A DNA stretch of 64,000 nt from Novosphingobium guangzhouense (lineage in GTDB: Bacteria > Pseudomonadota > Alphaproteobacteria > Sphingomonadales > Sphingomonadaceae): positions 1 through 64,000 of the forward strand of contig NZ_LYMM01000022.1 of assembly GCF_002896965.1 (NCBI RefSeq), written 5' to 3'. The notes below the pieces were generated by a model. The model was not told the DNA's origin, did no database searches, and saw nothing but the letters and a program-made list of their open reading frames with translations. Position numbers and translations under genes: made by a program. Shown piece after piece: positions 36,819 through 45,440 of this stretch. Position 1 is the stretch's first letter; each line of letters begins with the position of its first letter.

Positions 36819-39650
36819 ATGAGAGTTTCCCTGATCGCGCTCGTAGTCGCACTGGCTCCCATGCCGCTTGCCGCGAAGGACGTCCCGCCCCGGAACACCG
36901 GCTGGGCCTTCGAACGCAGCGACATTCCGGTCGATCCGGCGTTCCGCTTCGGCCGCCTGCCCAACGGCATGCGCTACGTCATCCGCCACAATGCGACACC
37001 CGCCGGGACTGCCATGGTCCGCCTCAACGTGGAGGCGGGATCGCTTGACGAAGCCCCTGCGGAACAGGGGTTCGCGCATTTCGTCGAGCACATGGCCTTC
37101 AACGGTTCCAGCCGTGTACCCGAAGGGCAGATGATCCCCCTGCTCGAACGGGAAGGGCTGGCCTTCGGCGCTGACACCAATGCATCCACCAGCTTCGATC
37201 GCACGGTCTACAAGCTTGACCTGCCGCGCAGCGATCCTGCGCTGCTCGACACTGCGCTGATGCTGATGCGCGAAACTGCCGGGAACCTCACCATCTCGCA
37301 GCAGGCGGTGGAACGTGAACGCGGCGTCATCTTCGCCGAAATGCGCGATCGCAATACCTGGGCCCTGCGCAACGCGATCGACACCACGCAGTTCTTCTAC
37401 CCCGGATCGCTATACGCACAACGCTTCCCGATCGGCACCACGGCATCGCTGAACGGCGCCACCGCCGCCTCGCTGCGCGCATTCTACGAGCGGGAATACG
37501 TGCCCGCCCACGTTACCCTTGTCATCGTTGGCGATTTCGATGTCGACGCGGTGGAAGCGGGCATCGTGCGCCATTTCAACGACTGGACGGCAAAGCCGGT
37601 GCAGCCCCAGCCTTCTCCCGGCCCGATCAAGGCGAAGGACAAGGGGCGCACGTCGGCCTACATCGATCCGGCCCTTTCAGAGCGTGTGACGGTGCAGCGC
37701 AACGGCGCCTATCAGGATGAGCCGGATTCGATAGCCCAGCGGCGCGAAACGCTGCTGCGCTCTATCGGTTACGACATCGTCAACCGCCGCCTGCAGCGCC
37801 TTGCCCGCAGCGCCGAACCGCCGTTCCGCGGGGCCGGGTTCGGCACCGGCGACGTATTCGAGACTGCCCGTTCCACCCGCATCATCATCGACACCGTCGA
37901 CGGCAAGTGGCGCGCCGGTCTGGAAGCGGCCGGGATCGAGTATCGCCGCGCCCTTGCCTACGGCTTTTCCGCAGCCGAAGTGGCCGAACAGGTCGCGCAA
38001 GTGCGCACCGGCATCGTCAATGCCGCCGCCGCCGAGACCACGCGCAGCAATGCGGTGCTCACCCAGCTTGCGCTCTCGCTTGTCGATGACGAGATGGTGC
38101 CCTCCACCCCGCAATCGGGCCTGCAGCGCTTCGAAGCCTTTGCGCCGCAGATCACCCCCGATGCCGTGCTTGCCGCGCTCAAGCGAGAGGCGCTGGCGCT
38201 CGACGATCCGCTGATCCGCTTTCAGGGCCGCAAGGCACCCGAGGGCGGGGAAAGCGCCCTGCGCGACGCGTGGCGCAACGTGATGCGCGCGAAGATCGAG
38301 AAAGAAGCAGCCGCCGATACCGCGCAGTTCGCCTATACCGAATTCGGCCCCGCCGGTCAGGTCGTGTCGGATATCCGCCGCGAAGACCTGGGCATTCGTG
38401 AAGTCCGCTTCGCCAACGGCGTGATGCTGAACTTGCGCAAGACCGATCTGGAGAAGGACCGCGTCCGCGTAAGCCTTGCCATCGACGGCGGCGACCGGCT
38501 CAACACGCGCGAGAACCCGCACGCGACGCAGCTGGTGCCCAATCTGGACGATGGCGGCCTTGGCAAGCACAGCCGCGACGCGCTCGACACGATCCTTGCC
38601 GGCCGCAGCGTCGGTCTTGGCCTGTCCAGCGGCACTACAAGTTTCGATTCGCGGGTGACGACGACGCCGCGCGATCTTGAAATCCAGCTCCAGCTGCTTG
38701 CCGCCCTCATCACCGATCCCGGCTATCGGCCCGAAGGCGAAGTGCGCTACCGGCAGGCAATCAACAACTACTTCGCCCAGCTGGACGCCACTCCCGCCTC
38801 CGCCCTTGGCGCGCGCCTTGGGGGTATTCTTAGCGATAACGATCCGCGCTTCAGTCTTGGCGACGTGGAGGACTACCGCCACCTGTCCTACGCGCGGCTC
38901 AAGACCGACATGGGGGACCGGCTGACCAGGGGCGCTGTCGAGATCGCCCTTGTCGGCGACATCGACGAAGACGCGGCGATCGCGCTGGTCGCCCGCACTT
39001 TCGGCGCCCTGCCCCCGCGCGAGCCTGCATTCCGCGGCTTGTCCGGCCAGCCTCCCCGAACGTTCACGCAGGACCGGAAGCCCCGGATCGTGCGCCATAC
39101 CGGGCCTGCCGATCAGGCGCTGCTGCGCATCACATGGCCCACCCGCGATGATGCCGATCCGGTCGAAACGCTGGAGCTCGAACTGCTCGAACGGGTGATG
39201 CGCGTCGAACTGACCGACCAGCTGCGCGAGGCGCTGGGCAAGACCTATTCGCCATCGGCATCCAGCCAGCTGTCGCATGACTGGAAGGGCTACGGTATCT
39301 TCTCGGTCAATGCTTCGGTGGACGTGGCCGAAGTTCCCGCCACGCGCGCGGCGATACGACAGGTCGTGAACGAATTGCGCGCCGCCCCGGTCAGCGCCGA
39401 CATCCTCCAGCGTGCGCGGCAGCCGCTGGTCGAAGGTCTGTCGAACGCGCTCAAGAACAACGCGGGCTGGATGGCGCTTGTCGAACATGCGCAGACCCGG
39501 CCCGATCGCATAGACCGCTTCCAGAAAGCGCGCGAACGGCTGCTGGCCCTTACCCCGGCGGACATGCAGGCCATGGCGAAACGCTATCTTGCGCCCGAGG
39601 CCGGGCTTGAGGTGCTGGCACTGCCAAGGGACGTGGCCGAACCGAAATAG
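36819..39650 (+). CDS. M16 family zinc metallopeptidase (pitrilysin-like), exported
   Basis: This 943-residue protein has a signal peptide (MRVSLIALVVALAPMPLAA) and the inverted zinc motif HFVEH at residues 87-91. The distal zinc-ligand glutamate is in the QAVERERGVIFAEM segment. A second, inactive M16-like half begins near residue 530 (IREVRFANGVMLNLRKTDLEK). Lengths near 950 are usual for periplasmic PqqL/YhjJ-type family members. It probably degrades peptides in the periplasm. I start at ATG 36819 because the signal peptide begins there. Confidence 0.92.
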   Translation: MRVSLIALVVALAPMPLAAKDVPPRNTGWAFERSDIPVDPAFRFGRLPNGMRYVIRHNATPAGTAMVRLNVEAGSLDEAPAEQGFAHFVEHMAFNGSSRVPEGQMIPLLEREGLAFGADTNASTSFDRTVYKLDLPRSDPALLDTALMLMRETAGNLTISQQAVERERGVIFAEMRDRNTWALRNAIDTTQFFYPGSLYAQRFPIGTTASLNGATAASLRAFYEREYVPAHVTLVIVGDFDVDAVEAGIVRHFNDWTAKPVQPQPSPGPIKAKDKGRTSAYIDPALSERVTVQRNGAYQDEPDSIAQRRETLLRSIGYDIVNRRLQRLARSAEPPFRGAGFGTGDVFETARSTRIIIDTVDGKWRAGLEAAGIEYRRALAYGFSAAEVAEQVAQVRTGIVNAAAAETTRSNAVLTQLALSLVDDEMVPSTPQSGLQRFEAFAPQITPDAVLAALKREALALDDPLIRFQGRKAPEGGESALRDAWRNVMRAKIEKEAAADTAQFAYTEFGPAGQVVSDIRREDLGIREVRFANGVMLNLRKTDLEKDRVRVSLAIDGGDRLNTRENPHATQLVPNLDDGGLGKHSRDALDTILAGRSVGLGLSSGTTSFDSRVTTTPRDLEIQLQLLAALITDPGYRPEGEVRYRQAINNYFAQLDATPASALGARLGGILSDNDPRFSLGDVEDYRHLSYARLKTDMGDRLTRGAVEIALVGDIDEDAAIALVARTFGALPPREPAFRGLSGQPPRTFTQDRKPRIVRHTGPADQALLRITWPTRDDADPVETLELELLERVMRVELTDQLREALGKTYSPSASSQLSHDWKGYGIFSVNASVDVAEVPATRAAIRQVVNELRAAPVSADILQRARQPLVEGLSNALKNNAGWMALVEHAQTRPDRIDRFQKARERLLALTPADMQAMAKRYLAPEAGLEVLALPRDVAEPK

Positions 39651-39672
39651 ACCGGATCGCCCGCCATCCGCA

Positions 39673-40551
39673 TCAACGCGCGTGGTTCGGCCGCGTTTGC
39701 TGGCCGGTACGCTCCGCCCAGTCGACGATGAGATCGTCGTAAAGCGACTGGTCGATCAGGTCGTACTTCTCGGGGAAGTTGCGGAAGGCATCCATTGCGC
39801 TGGCGACAGAGCCCATCTCCATCAGTTCGCGCGCCATCTTCAGGTGGTTCACCGCCGCCGAGACCCAGCCCCAGCCGGTCGATAGCGTAAAGCGCGTATC
39901 CGGCAGGTTGAAGCCCAGGGTGCAAACCGGGATCGGCATATGCGGGATGACTTCGGCCTGCTGTTCGGGCGGAGCGCTGGCGAAGACCACCGCGTCCGCC
40001 CCCGCCTCTGCATAAGCGCGGCCGCGCCGGATAGCCTCATCCACCGATCCCGTCCCGCCACCGCCATTGGCACTGGTGTAGAGTTCATCGCAGCGCGCAA
40101 TGATGACAAGGCCCGAATCGCCCCGTGCCTTCACCCCTGCTTCGATCCGGCACTGCATCTCCTCGATTGAGCACAGCCCGTTCACGTGCTTGGAATGCTT
40201 GGGATTCACCTCATCCTCGACGTGGTATCCGGCGATCCCTGCCGCCACGTACATCTTGGTGAAGCGGTACGCATCGGCCACCGTCTCGCCCAGCGTATCG
40301 GCGTCTGCGATCAGAGGGATGTCCATGGCCTGCGCGATGCGACCCGCCTGTTCGATCTGCTCGATCTGGCTGAAGATGCCATTGTCCGGCACGGCATAGT
40401 GAAACGCCGAACAGGCATGACCGCCAAGGTAGGCGGCCTTGAACCCTACCTGCTGCACGATCCGTCCTGTAAGCGCACTGTAAGCCTCGGCGGCCACGAA
40501 ATGCTCACCATTTTCGATCAGCGCGCGCAGCTTTTCACCCGGTGTCGGCAT
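39673..40551 (-). CDS. Isocitrate lyase/PEP mutase superfamily protein
   Basis: The 292-residue protein has the superfamily core: FVAAEAYSALTGRIVQQVGFKAAYLGG, magnesium-binding IADADTLGE (Asp83, Asp85), GYHVEDEVNPKHSKHVNGL and VIIARCDEL. In isocitrate and methylisocitrate lyases the loop reads K-(K/R)-C-G-H with a catalytic Cys. Here it reads K118-H-S-K-H122, with Ser120 in the Cys position. That argues against a classical lyase and leaves oxaloacetate hydrolase/decarboxylase or an unknown C-C or P-C bond activity. I start at ATG 40551, which has an AGGGAG site. It follows gph on the same strand. Confidence 0.85.
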   Translation of the reverse strand: MPTPGEKLRALIENGEHFVAAEAYSALTGRIVQQVGFKAAYLGGHACSAFHYAVPDNGIFSQIEQIEQAGRIAQAMDIPLIADADTLGETVADAYRFTKMYVAAGIAGYHVEDEVNPKHSKHVNGLCSIEEMQCRIEAGVKARGDSGLVIIARCDELYTSANGGGGTGSVDEAIRRGRAYAEAGADAVVFASAPPEQQAEVIPHMPIPVCTLGFNLPDTRFTLSTGWGWVSAAVNHLKMARELMEMGSVASAMDAFRNFPEKYDLIDQSLYDDLIVDWAERTGQQTRPNHAR

Positions 40552-40611
40552 CTTCGGCTCTCCCTCTCTTGAAGGAAGGGCTCGCACGAAGCTGCCGGGC
40601 GGGCAAGCGCG

Positions 40612-41310
40612 TCAGGCGGGTATCGGCCCTGCGTTGTTACCGATCTTCTCCAGCACAGGCACGAGCTGGTCGAAATGATCGATCACCGCCGCCGCGCCAA
40701 GGTCGGCCGGGGGCATGTCGTTGAAGCCGAAGCTGACCGCGATGCAGGGAAGCCCCGCCGCAGCAGCCGCGCGGGTGTCATACGTGGTATCGCCGACATA
40801 GGCGGCGCGGCCCTCCCCGCCCCGCTCCAGCATCAGGTGCAGCAGGTCGGGGCGCGGCTTCGCACGGCCGGGCCCCAGCGTATCGCCGCCGATCACCGTG
40901 TAGAACCGATGCGACAGGCCCAGTTCGGCGAAGATCTTCTTCGCGAACCGTTCCAGCTTGTTGGTCACCACCGCAATCTTCACGCCACGTGCCGCAAGCG
41001 CGTCCAGCATCTGCGCGCCGCCCGGAAACAGGCACGTTTCGACCGCAATGTTTGCCTCATAGAAGGCGAGCAGCGCATCATGCAGTTCCTCGAACCGCGC
41101 GTCGTCCACCGGGCCGCCCGTCGCCACCAGCGCATTGGCAAGCATCTTGCGCGCGCCGCCGCCCACGAACCCGCGCACTTCCTCACGCGGGACGGCGCGC
41201 CGCCCCTCAATTGCAAGCGCATGGTTCACCGCATGGCCAAGGTCGCCAAGACTGTCGAGAAGGGTTCCGTCGAGGTCGAAACCGACGATCTGAAAAGGAA
41301 AGCTGGTCAT
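40612..41310 (-). CDS. gph: Phosphoglycolate phosphatase (HAD family)
   Basis: This HAD-superfamily hydrolase of 232 residues has motif I FDLDGTLLDS, motif II in AVVTNKLE, motif III/IV GPGRAKPRPDLL and YVGDTTYDTRAA. It dephosphorylates 2-phosphoglycolate formed in DNA repair or oxygenation. The real start is ATG 41310; the longer open frame upstream is antisense to glmU. It is divergent from glmU with a 61-bp gap. Gph and related PGPs are hard to tell from other HAD phosphatases by motif alone. Confidence 0.88.
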   Translation of the reverse strand: MTSFPFQIVGFDLDGTLLDSLGDLGHAVNHALAIEGRRAVPREEVRGFVGGGARKMLANALVATGGPVDDARFEELHDALLAFYEANIAVETCLFPGGAQMLDALAARGVKIAVVTNKLERFAKKIFAELGLSHRFYTVIGGDTLGPGRAKPRPDLLHLMLERGGEGRAAYVGDTTYDTRAAAAAGLPCIAVSFGFNDMPPADLGAAAVIDHFDQLVPVLEKIGNNAGPIPA

Positions 41311-41371
41311 TGCGGCAAGGTTTGCAGGCTCGGGATGGAAACCGCAACAATTTGCTGGCAGGAGTGCACCC

Positions 41372-42787
41372 ATGACTTCTGCCAGCCCCGCCCCCGCCGT
41401 GCCTCTCGCCCCCGCCGCGCCTCTCGCCCCCCTCGCGCCTCTCGCCATCGTCGTCCTCGCCGCCGGCAAGGGCACCCGGATGAAAAGCGATCTGCATAAG
41501 GTGCTCCACCCCGTTGCCGGACGCCCGATGCTGGAACACCTGCTGGCCAGCGCAGCGCAGCTTGCGCCGCAGCGGCAGGTCGTGGTCGCCGGGCACGGGC
41601 GTGAACAGCTGGAAAAAGCGCTTGGAAGCCGTGCCACGATTGCGGTGCAGGAACCGCAGCTGGGCACCGGCCATGCCGTACAGCAGGCAGAGAGCGCACT
41701 GGCGGGCTTCGAAGGCGACGTGCTGATCCTTTACGGCGACGTGCCCTTCGTCCGCGAAGAGACGATGCGCGCCATGATCGCGCGCCTGCACGCACCCGAT
41801 GCCCCGGCGGTCGTCGTGCTCGGCTTCCAGCCTGAAGACCCGCTGCAGTACGGCCGCGTGCTTGCCCACGATGACGGGCGCATCGCGATGATGGTCGAAT
41901 ACAAGGACGCGACAGAGGAACAGCGCGCCTGTACCTTGTGCAATTCCGGCCTGATGGCGGTAAAGTCCGCCGACCTGTTCGACCTGCTCTCCAAGGTCGG
42001 CAACGAGAACGCACAGGGCGAATACTATCTGGTCGATATCGTCAATATCGCCACTCTTGAAGGTCGGGCCTGCGCGGTGATCGTCACCGACGATGCAGAC
42101 GAAGTGGGCGGCATCAACAGCCGCGGCGAACTTGCCGAGGCGGAAGGCCGCTGGCAGGCAAAGCGTCGGGTCCAGGCCATGGCCGACGGCGCCACGCTGA
42201 TTGCACCGGAAACGGTGTTCTTCGCGTGGGATACCGTGCTTGGCCGCGACGTCACGGTGGAACCCAACGTGGTGTTCGGCCCCGGCGTCACCGTTGCCGA
42301 CAACGTGGTGATCCACGCCTTCTCGCATCTTGAAGGCGCGACACTGGAAAGCGGCGTTGCCATCGGGCCTTACGCGCGCCTGCGTCCGGGCGCAGTGCTC
42401 AAGGCGGGATCGAAGGTCGGCAACTTCGTGGAAATGAAGAACACCGTGCTGGGCGAAGGCGCCAAGGCGAACCACCTCACCTACCTTGGCGATGCAGAGG
42501 TGGGTGCGAATGCCAACATCGGCGCAGGCACGATTACCTGCAATTACGACGGCTATTTCAAGCACAAGACCGTGATCGGCGCGCGGGCCTTCGTCGGCTC
42601 CAACAGCGCGTTGGTGGCTCCTGTGAAGATCGGCGCAGACGCTATCGTCGCGGCCGGTAGCGCCGTAACCCGTGATGTGGCGGACGGCGAACTGCGCCTT
42701 GTACGTGGGGAACAGCTGGTCAAGCCCGGCTGGGCCGACCGTTTCCACGATGCAATGAAGAAGAAGAAAGCCGAACTTAAGGGCTGA
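41372..42787 (+). CDS. glmU: Bifunctional N-acetylglucosamine-1-phosphate uridyltransferase/glucosamine-1-phosphate acetyltransferase
   Basis: GlmU acetylates glucosamine-1-P and transfers UMP to give UDP-GlcNAc for peptidoglycan and lipid A. The N-terminal nucleotidyltransferase has VVLAAGKGTRMKSDLHKVLHPVAG. The C-terminal left-handed beta-helix acetyltransferase contains NFVEMKNT, NHLTYLGDAEVGANANIGAGTITCNYDG and the acetyl-CoA site. The first 24 residues are an unusual Pro/Ala/Leu repeat, three to four PLAP units, before the normal start of the fold. AGGAG lies 6 bp before this ATG, so the extension is probably translated. With glmS 2.6 kb downstream, the window holds two of the three steps from fructose-6-P. 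Confidence 0.97.
   Translation: MTSASPAPAVPLAPAAPLAPLAPLAIVVLAAGKGTRMKSDLHKVLHPVAGRPMLEHLLASAAQLAPQRQVVVAGHGREQLEKALGSRATIAVQEPQLGTGHAVQQAESALAGFEGDVLILYGDVPFVREETMRAMIARLHAPDAPAVVVLGFQPEDPLQYGRVLAHDDGRIAMMVEYKDATEEQRACTLCNSGLMAVKSADLFDLLSKVGNENAQGEYYLVDIVNIATLEGRACAVIVTDDADEVGGINSRGELAEAEGRWQAKRRVQAMADGATLIAPETVFFAWDTVLGRDVTVEPNVVFGPGVTVADNVVIHAFSHLEGATLESGVAIGPYARLRPGAVLKAGSKVGNFVEMKNTVLGEGAKANHLTYLGDAEVGANANIGAGTITCNYDGYFKHKTVIGARAFVGSNSALVAPVKIGADAIVAAGSAVTRDVADGELRLVRGEQLVKPGWADRFHDAMKKKKAELKG
41395..41453. repeat. GCCTCTCGCCCCC tandem repeat at the glmU 5' end
   Basis: Three to four imperfect copies of a 13-18 bp GCCTCTCGCCCCC unit encode the Pro/Ala/Leu-rich N-terminus of GlmU. They are in frame. 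Confidence 0.7.
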
Positions 42788-42802
42788 GCGCGAACGCGCG
42801 CC

Positions 42803-42826
42803 TCATCCCGGCAGTGGCGGGGATGA
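42803..42826. terminator. hairpin between convergent glmU and TPR-like genes
   Basis: TCATCCC (42803-42809) pairs with GGGATGA (42820-42826), a 7-bp stem with a 10-nt loop and no T-run. It lies in the 50-bp gap between the two stops. Confidence 0.4.
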
Positions 42827-42837
42827 AGCGCGATCGC

Positions 42838-43551
42838 TCAGGAACCTATCGCCTTGCGGCGCGCGATGTTGCCCAGTTCGGCCTTGGCGATCTCGCTCTT
42901 GGGATCGTACTGCAGCGATTGATCGTAGAGCTTTTCCGCTTCGTCGTACTGGCCCATCGCAGCCTTGGTAAAGCCCATGCCCCGCAGCGCCCGCGCCGCA
43001 ACGCGGGCGTCCTTGCCAGCGGTGTCCTTATCGACGACCGACCATGCCTGCGCGAACAGCGCATAGCTTTGCTGCCAGTCGCGGCGGGACTTGAACAGTT
43101 CGGCATATTCGTTGGCGAAGTGGGCATTTTCCGGCGCCATCTGCGAAGCCTGCCGCAGTTCACCCTCGGCAAGATCGCCGCGCCCCAGATCGATCAGCGC
43201 AAAGCCCTTGCCGAAATGCGCCTCGCACAGCGCCGGATCGACTTCGACGGTGGACGCAGAGGCCGCTCCGCCATCGCGGCACAGGCGCGGGCGCATATCG
43301 CCCGCAAGGCGCTGGTCGGCATCGGCAATCACCTTGTCAAACAGCTTCACCGCCTGCGCCTGCTTGCCCTGACGCAGAAGGCTGTAACCCTGCTGGACGT
43401 GAGCGGCGGCATCGAAGCGCGTATCCGTAAGCCGCGCTGCAGGCTGGAAAGCCGTGGCGACAAGGTGGGCCTGCTGCGCGGGTTCGGCATGAGCCGCCCC
43501 AGTAAAGGCTATCAGCGAAACCAGAACAGAAGACGCAATACGAGCGTTCAT
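42838..43551 (-). CDS. exported tetratricopeptide-repeat-like protein
   Basis: This 237-residue protein has a signal peptide (MNARIASSVLVSLIAFTGAAHA). Its helical repeats resemble TPRs: AHVQQGYSLLRQGKQAQAVKLFDKVI, HFGKGFALIDLGRGDLAEGELRQAS, NEYAELFKSRRDWQQSYALFAQAW and GFTKAAMGQYDEAEKLYDQSLQYDP. TPRs mediate protein contacts; no enzymatic role is suggested and the partner is unknown. I start at 43551, where the signal peptide begins. Confidence 0.8.
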   Translation of the reverse strand: MNARIASSVLVSLIAFTGAAHAEPAQQAHLVATAFQPAARLTDTRFDAAAHVQQGYSLLRQGKQAQAVKLFDKVIADADQRLAGDMRPRLCRDGGAASASTVEVDPALCEAHFGKGFALIDLGRGDLAEGELRQASQMAPENAHFANEYAELFKSRRDWQQSYALFAQAWSVVDKDTAGKDARVAARALRGMGFTKAAMGQYDEAEKLYDQSLQYDPKSEIAKAELGNIARRKAIGS

Positions 43552-43751
43552 CGGCGTTTTCCTCTCCCCAAAACACCAATACCGCGCCGGTCTATGCCGA
43601 GCCCTTTTTATCCGGGCCAAATCGTCAGATAGTGTTCGTCGAAAGGCAGAGAATATCCGACCGATGCGGTTTGACAAGTCATCTTGGCGAAATCAAATCG
43701 TCGTTCATCGCACAAGGGCGCGATCACGCGTCCTTTAACCGGAGATTCACG

Positions 43752-44582
43752 ATGGCCAACAGTCCCTGGAGCCATACGCGCAGTTCATCGCTTTCCGACG
43801 ACGTCGACTTCGAGATCAAGGGCCAGGAACTGCAGTTCGTGGAAATCGAACTCGATCCCGGCGAAAGCGCGGTCGCAGAAGCGGGTGCGATGGTCTGGAA
43901 AGATGCATCCATCGATATGACAACCGTGTTCGGTGATGGTTCGGCCGATCAGGGCGGCGGCTTCATGGGCAAGCTGTTGGGCGCGGGCAAGCGGCTTGTC
44001 ACCGGGGAAAGCCTGTTCACCACCGTCTTCACGCACCGCGGTTCCGGAAAGGCGCGCGTATCCTTCGCAGCGCCGGTGCCGGGAGCGATCCTGCCGATCA
44101 AGCTGGATGAAGTGGGCGGGCGGCTGATCTGCCAGAAGGACGCCTTCCTGTGCGCCGCACGCGGCGTGTCGATCGGCATCCACTTCCAGCAGCGCATCAT
44201 GACCGGCCTGTTCGGTGGCGAAGGCTTCATCATGCAGAAGCTGGAAGGCGACGGCTGGGTCTTCGTGCAGATGGGCGGCACCGTGATCGAACGCGAACTG
44301 CGCCATGGCGAGGAACTGCACGTCGATACCGGCTGCGTCGCCGCATTCCAGCCCAGTGTTGAGTTCGACGTGGTAAGAGCAGGCTCCGTCAAATCTATGA
44401 TTTTCGGTGGAGAAGGCGTATTCTTTGCCCGCCTGCGCGGCCCCGGCAAGGTCTGGATCCAGTCACTGCCGTTCTCGCGCCTGGCCGGGCGGATGCTGGC
44501 GGCGGCAGGCTCTAGCGGTGGGCAGAGCCGAGGCGAAGGCTCGCTGCTCGGCTCGTTCGGAAACCTTATCGACGGCGATTGA
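43752..44582 (+). CDS. AIM24/TIGR00266 family protein
   Basis: The 276-residue protein matches the AIM24-like family of beta-rich bacterial proteins: FEIKGQELQFVEIELDPGESAVAEAGAMVWKD, SLFTTVFTHRGSGKARVSFAAPVPG, GVFFARLRGPGKVWIQSLPFSRLA. The yeast relative Aim24 affects mitochondrial respiratory organisation; the bacterial role is not known. GGAG lies 7 bp before the chosen ATG at 43752. Confidence 0.88.
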   Translation: MANSPWSHTRSSSLSDDVDFEIKGQELQFVEIELDPGESAVAEAGAMVWKDASIDMTTVFGDGSADQGGGFMGKLLGAGKRLVTGESLFTTVFTHRGSGKARVSFAAPVPGAILPIKLDEVGGRLICQKDAFLCAARGVSIGIHFQQRIMTGLFGGEGFIMQKLEGDGWVFVQMGGTVIERELRHGEELHVDTGCVAAFQPSVEFDVVRAGSVKSMIFGGEGVFFARLRGPGKVWIQSLPFSRLAGRMLAAAGSSGGQSRGEGSLLGSFGNLIDGD

Positions 44583-44669
44583 TGACGCCGTTGTAATGTC
44601 CGGGACAGCCCCCCGTCATCGACCAAGGGGCATGGTTCGGACATGATCCACAGAGCCTGCGCCTTGCCG

Positions 44670-44700
44670 ATGATATCACGATATGATATCGCGATATCAT
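44670..44700. promoter_or_regulatory. palindromic operator overlapping the vapB start codon
   Basis: The perfect 18-bp palindrome ATGATATCGCGATATCAT (44683-44700) includes the first two bases of the vapB ATG. A further half-site ATGATATC lies at 44670-44677. This is the arrangement expected for autorepression by an antitoxin-toxin complex. Confidence 0.75.
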
Positions 44701-45058
44701 GACCCGCATTCTCGCAGACCTGCCCGATGAGGATATCCGCTGGCTCGACGCGCGCGCTGCCGAACTCGGCAAGTCGCGCGCGTCGGTGCTGCGCGACGCG
44801 GTTTCGACTTACAAGACGCAGGCTCAGCCGGCTAGCGGCAAGGACTGGCTCGATCAGGCTTTCGGCATCTGGAAGGACCGTCAGGACGTCACCGATCCCG
44901 TCGACTGGCAGCGGCGGGAGCGGGCTTCCTGGACCCGTCCATGGGATGACGATTACGAGGAAGTGAAAGCCGAATTCCCCGACCTTTTCGATGAACAGGA
45001 CGATCGCGAACGCGCACATTATCTCGCCCAGTCGGGCAGAAAGCCGTCCGCAGGATGA
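44699..45058 (+). CDS. vapB: antitoxin of a VapBC-type system, ribbon-helix-helix
   Basis: The N-terminal 40 residues (RILADLPDEDIRWLDARAAELGKSRASVLRDAV) form a ribbon-helix-helix DNA-binding domain. The acidic, Trp-rich C-terminal tail would wrap the toxin. The 119-residue length is on the long side for VapB. The ATG lies within the operator palindrome and has no ribosome site, so the mRNA may be leaderless. Its stop overlaps the toxin ATG (ATGA, 45055-45058). Confidence 0.85.
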   Translation: MTRILADLPDEDIRWLDARAAELGKSRASVLRDAVSTYKTQAQPASGKDWLDQAFGIWKDRQDVTDPVDWQRRERASWTRPWDDDYEEVKAEFPDLFDEQDDRERAHYLAQSGRKPSAG

Positions 45059-45423
45059 GCGGATACTCGTTCGACAGCAATATCCTGATCGATGCATTGA
45101 ACGGATTTTCACCCGCACATGCAGAGATTGCGCGCGTGGACCGTCCTAGCATCAGTAGGCTGGTATGGACTGAGGTTCTTTCCAAAGAAGCCGGTGCAAC
45201 CCTCAAAAACATAGAGATATTCCTGTCCGGCTTCATGATCGAGGAGGTGGATGCGGAGATCGCACGCCATGCCGCGGCGCTGCGACGGGAGCGCCCCAGA
45301 CTGAAATTGCCCGACGCAATCATCCTCGCTTCGGCGCAAGTTCGACAGCGCATTCTGGTTACACGAAATACCAAGGATTTCCCGGCAAACATGCCGGGCA
45401 TCCGCGTACCCTACTCTCTCTAG
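45055..45423 (+). CDS. vapC: PIN-domain ribonuclease toxin, VapC-type
   Basis: The 122-residue PIN domain carries the metal-binding acidic set Asp7 (SFDSNILIDAL), Glu40 (VWTEVL), Asp87 (LPDAIILASA) and Asp108 after TRNTK. VapC toxins cleave tRNA or rRNA and are neutralised by the cognate VapB. The gene ends 17 bp before glmS on the same strand, so read-through into glmS is possible. Confidence 0.9.
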   Translation: MSGYSFDSNILIDALNGFSPAHAEIARVDRPSISRLVWTEVLSKEAGATLKNIEIFLSGFMIEEVDAEIARHAAALRRERPRLKLPDAIILASAQVRQRILVTRNTKDFPANMPGIRVPYSL

Positions 45424-45440
45424 ACCAAGGCATTTTCTTC

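Noticed and set aside
45424-45440. Possible glmS ribozyme or leader control
   Set aside because: Only 17 bp separate vapC from glmS; there is no room for the ribozyme fold.
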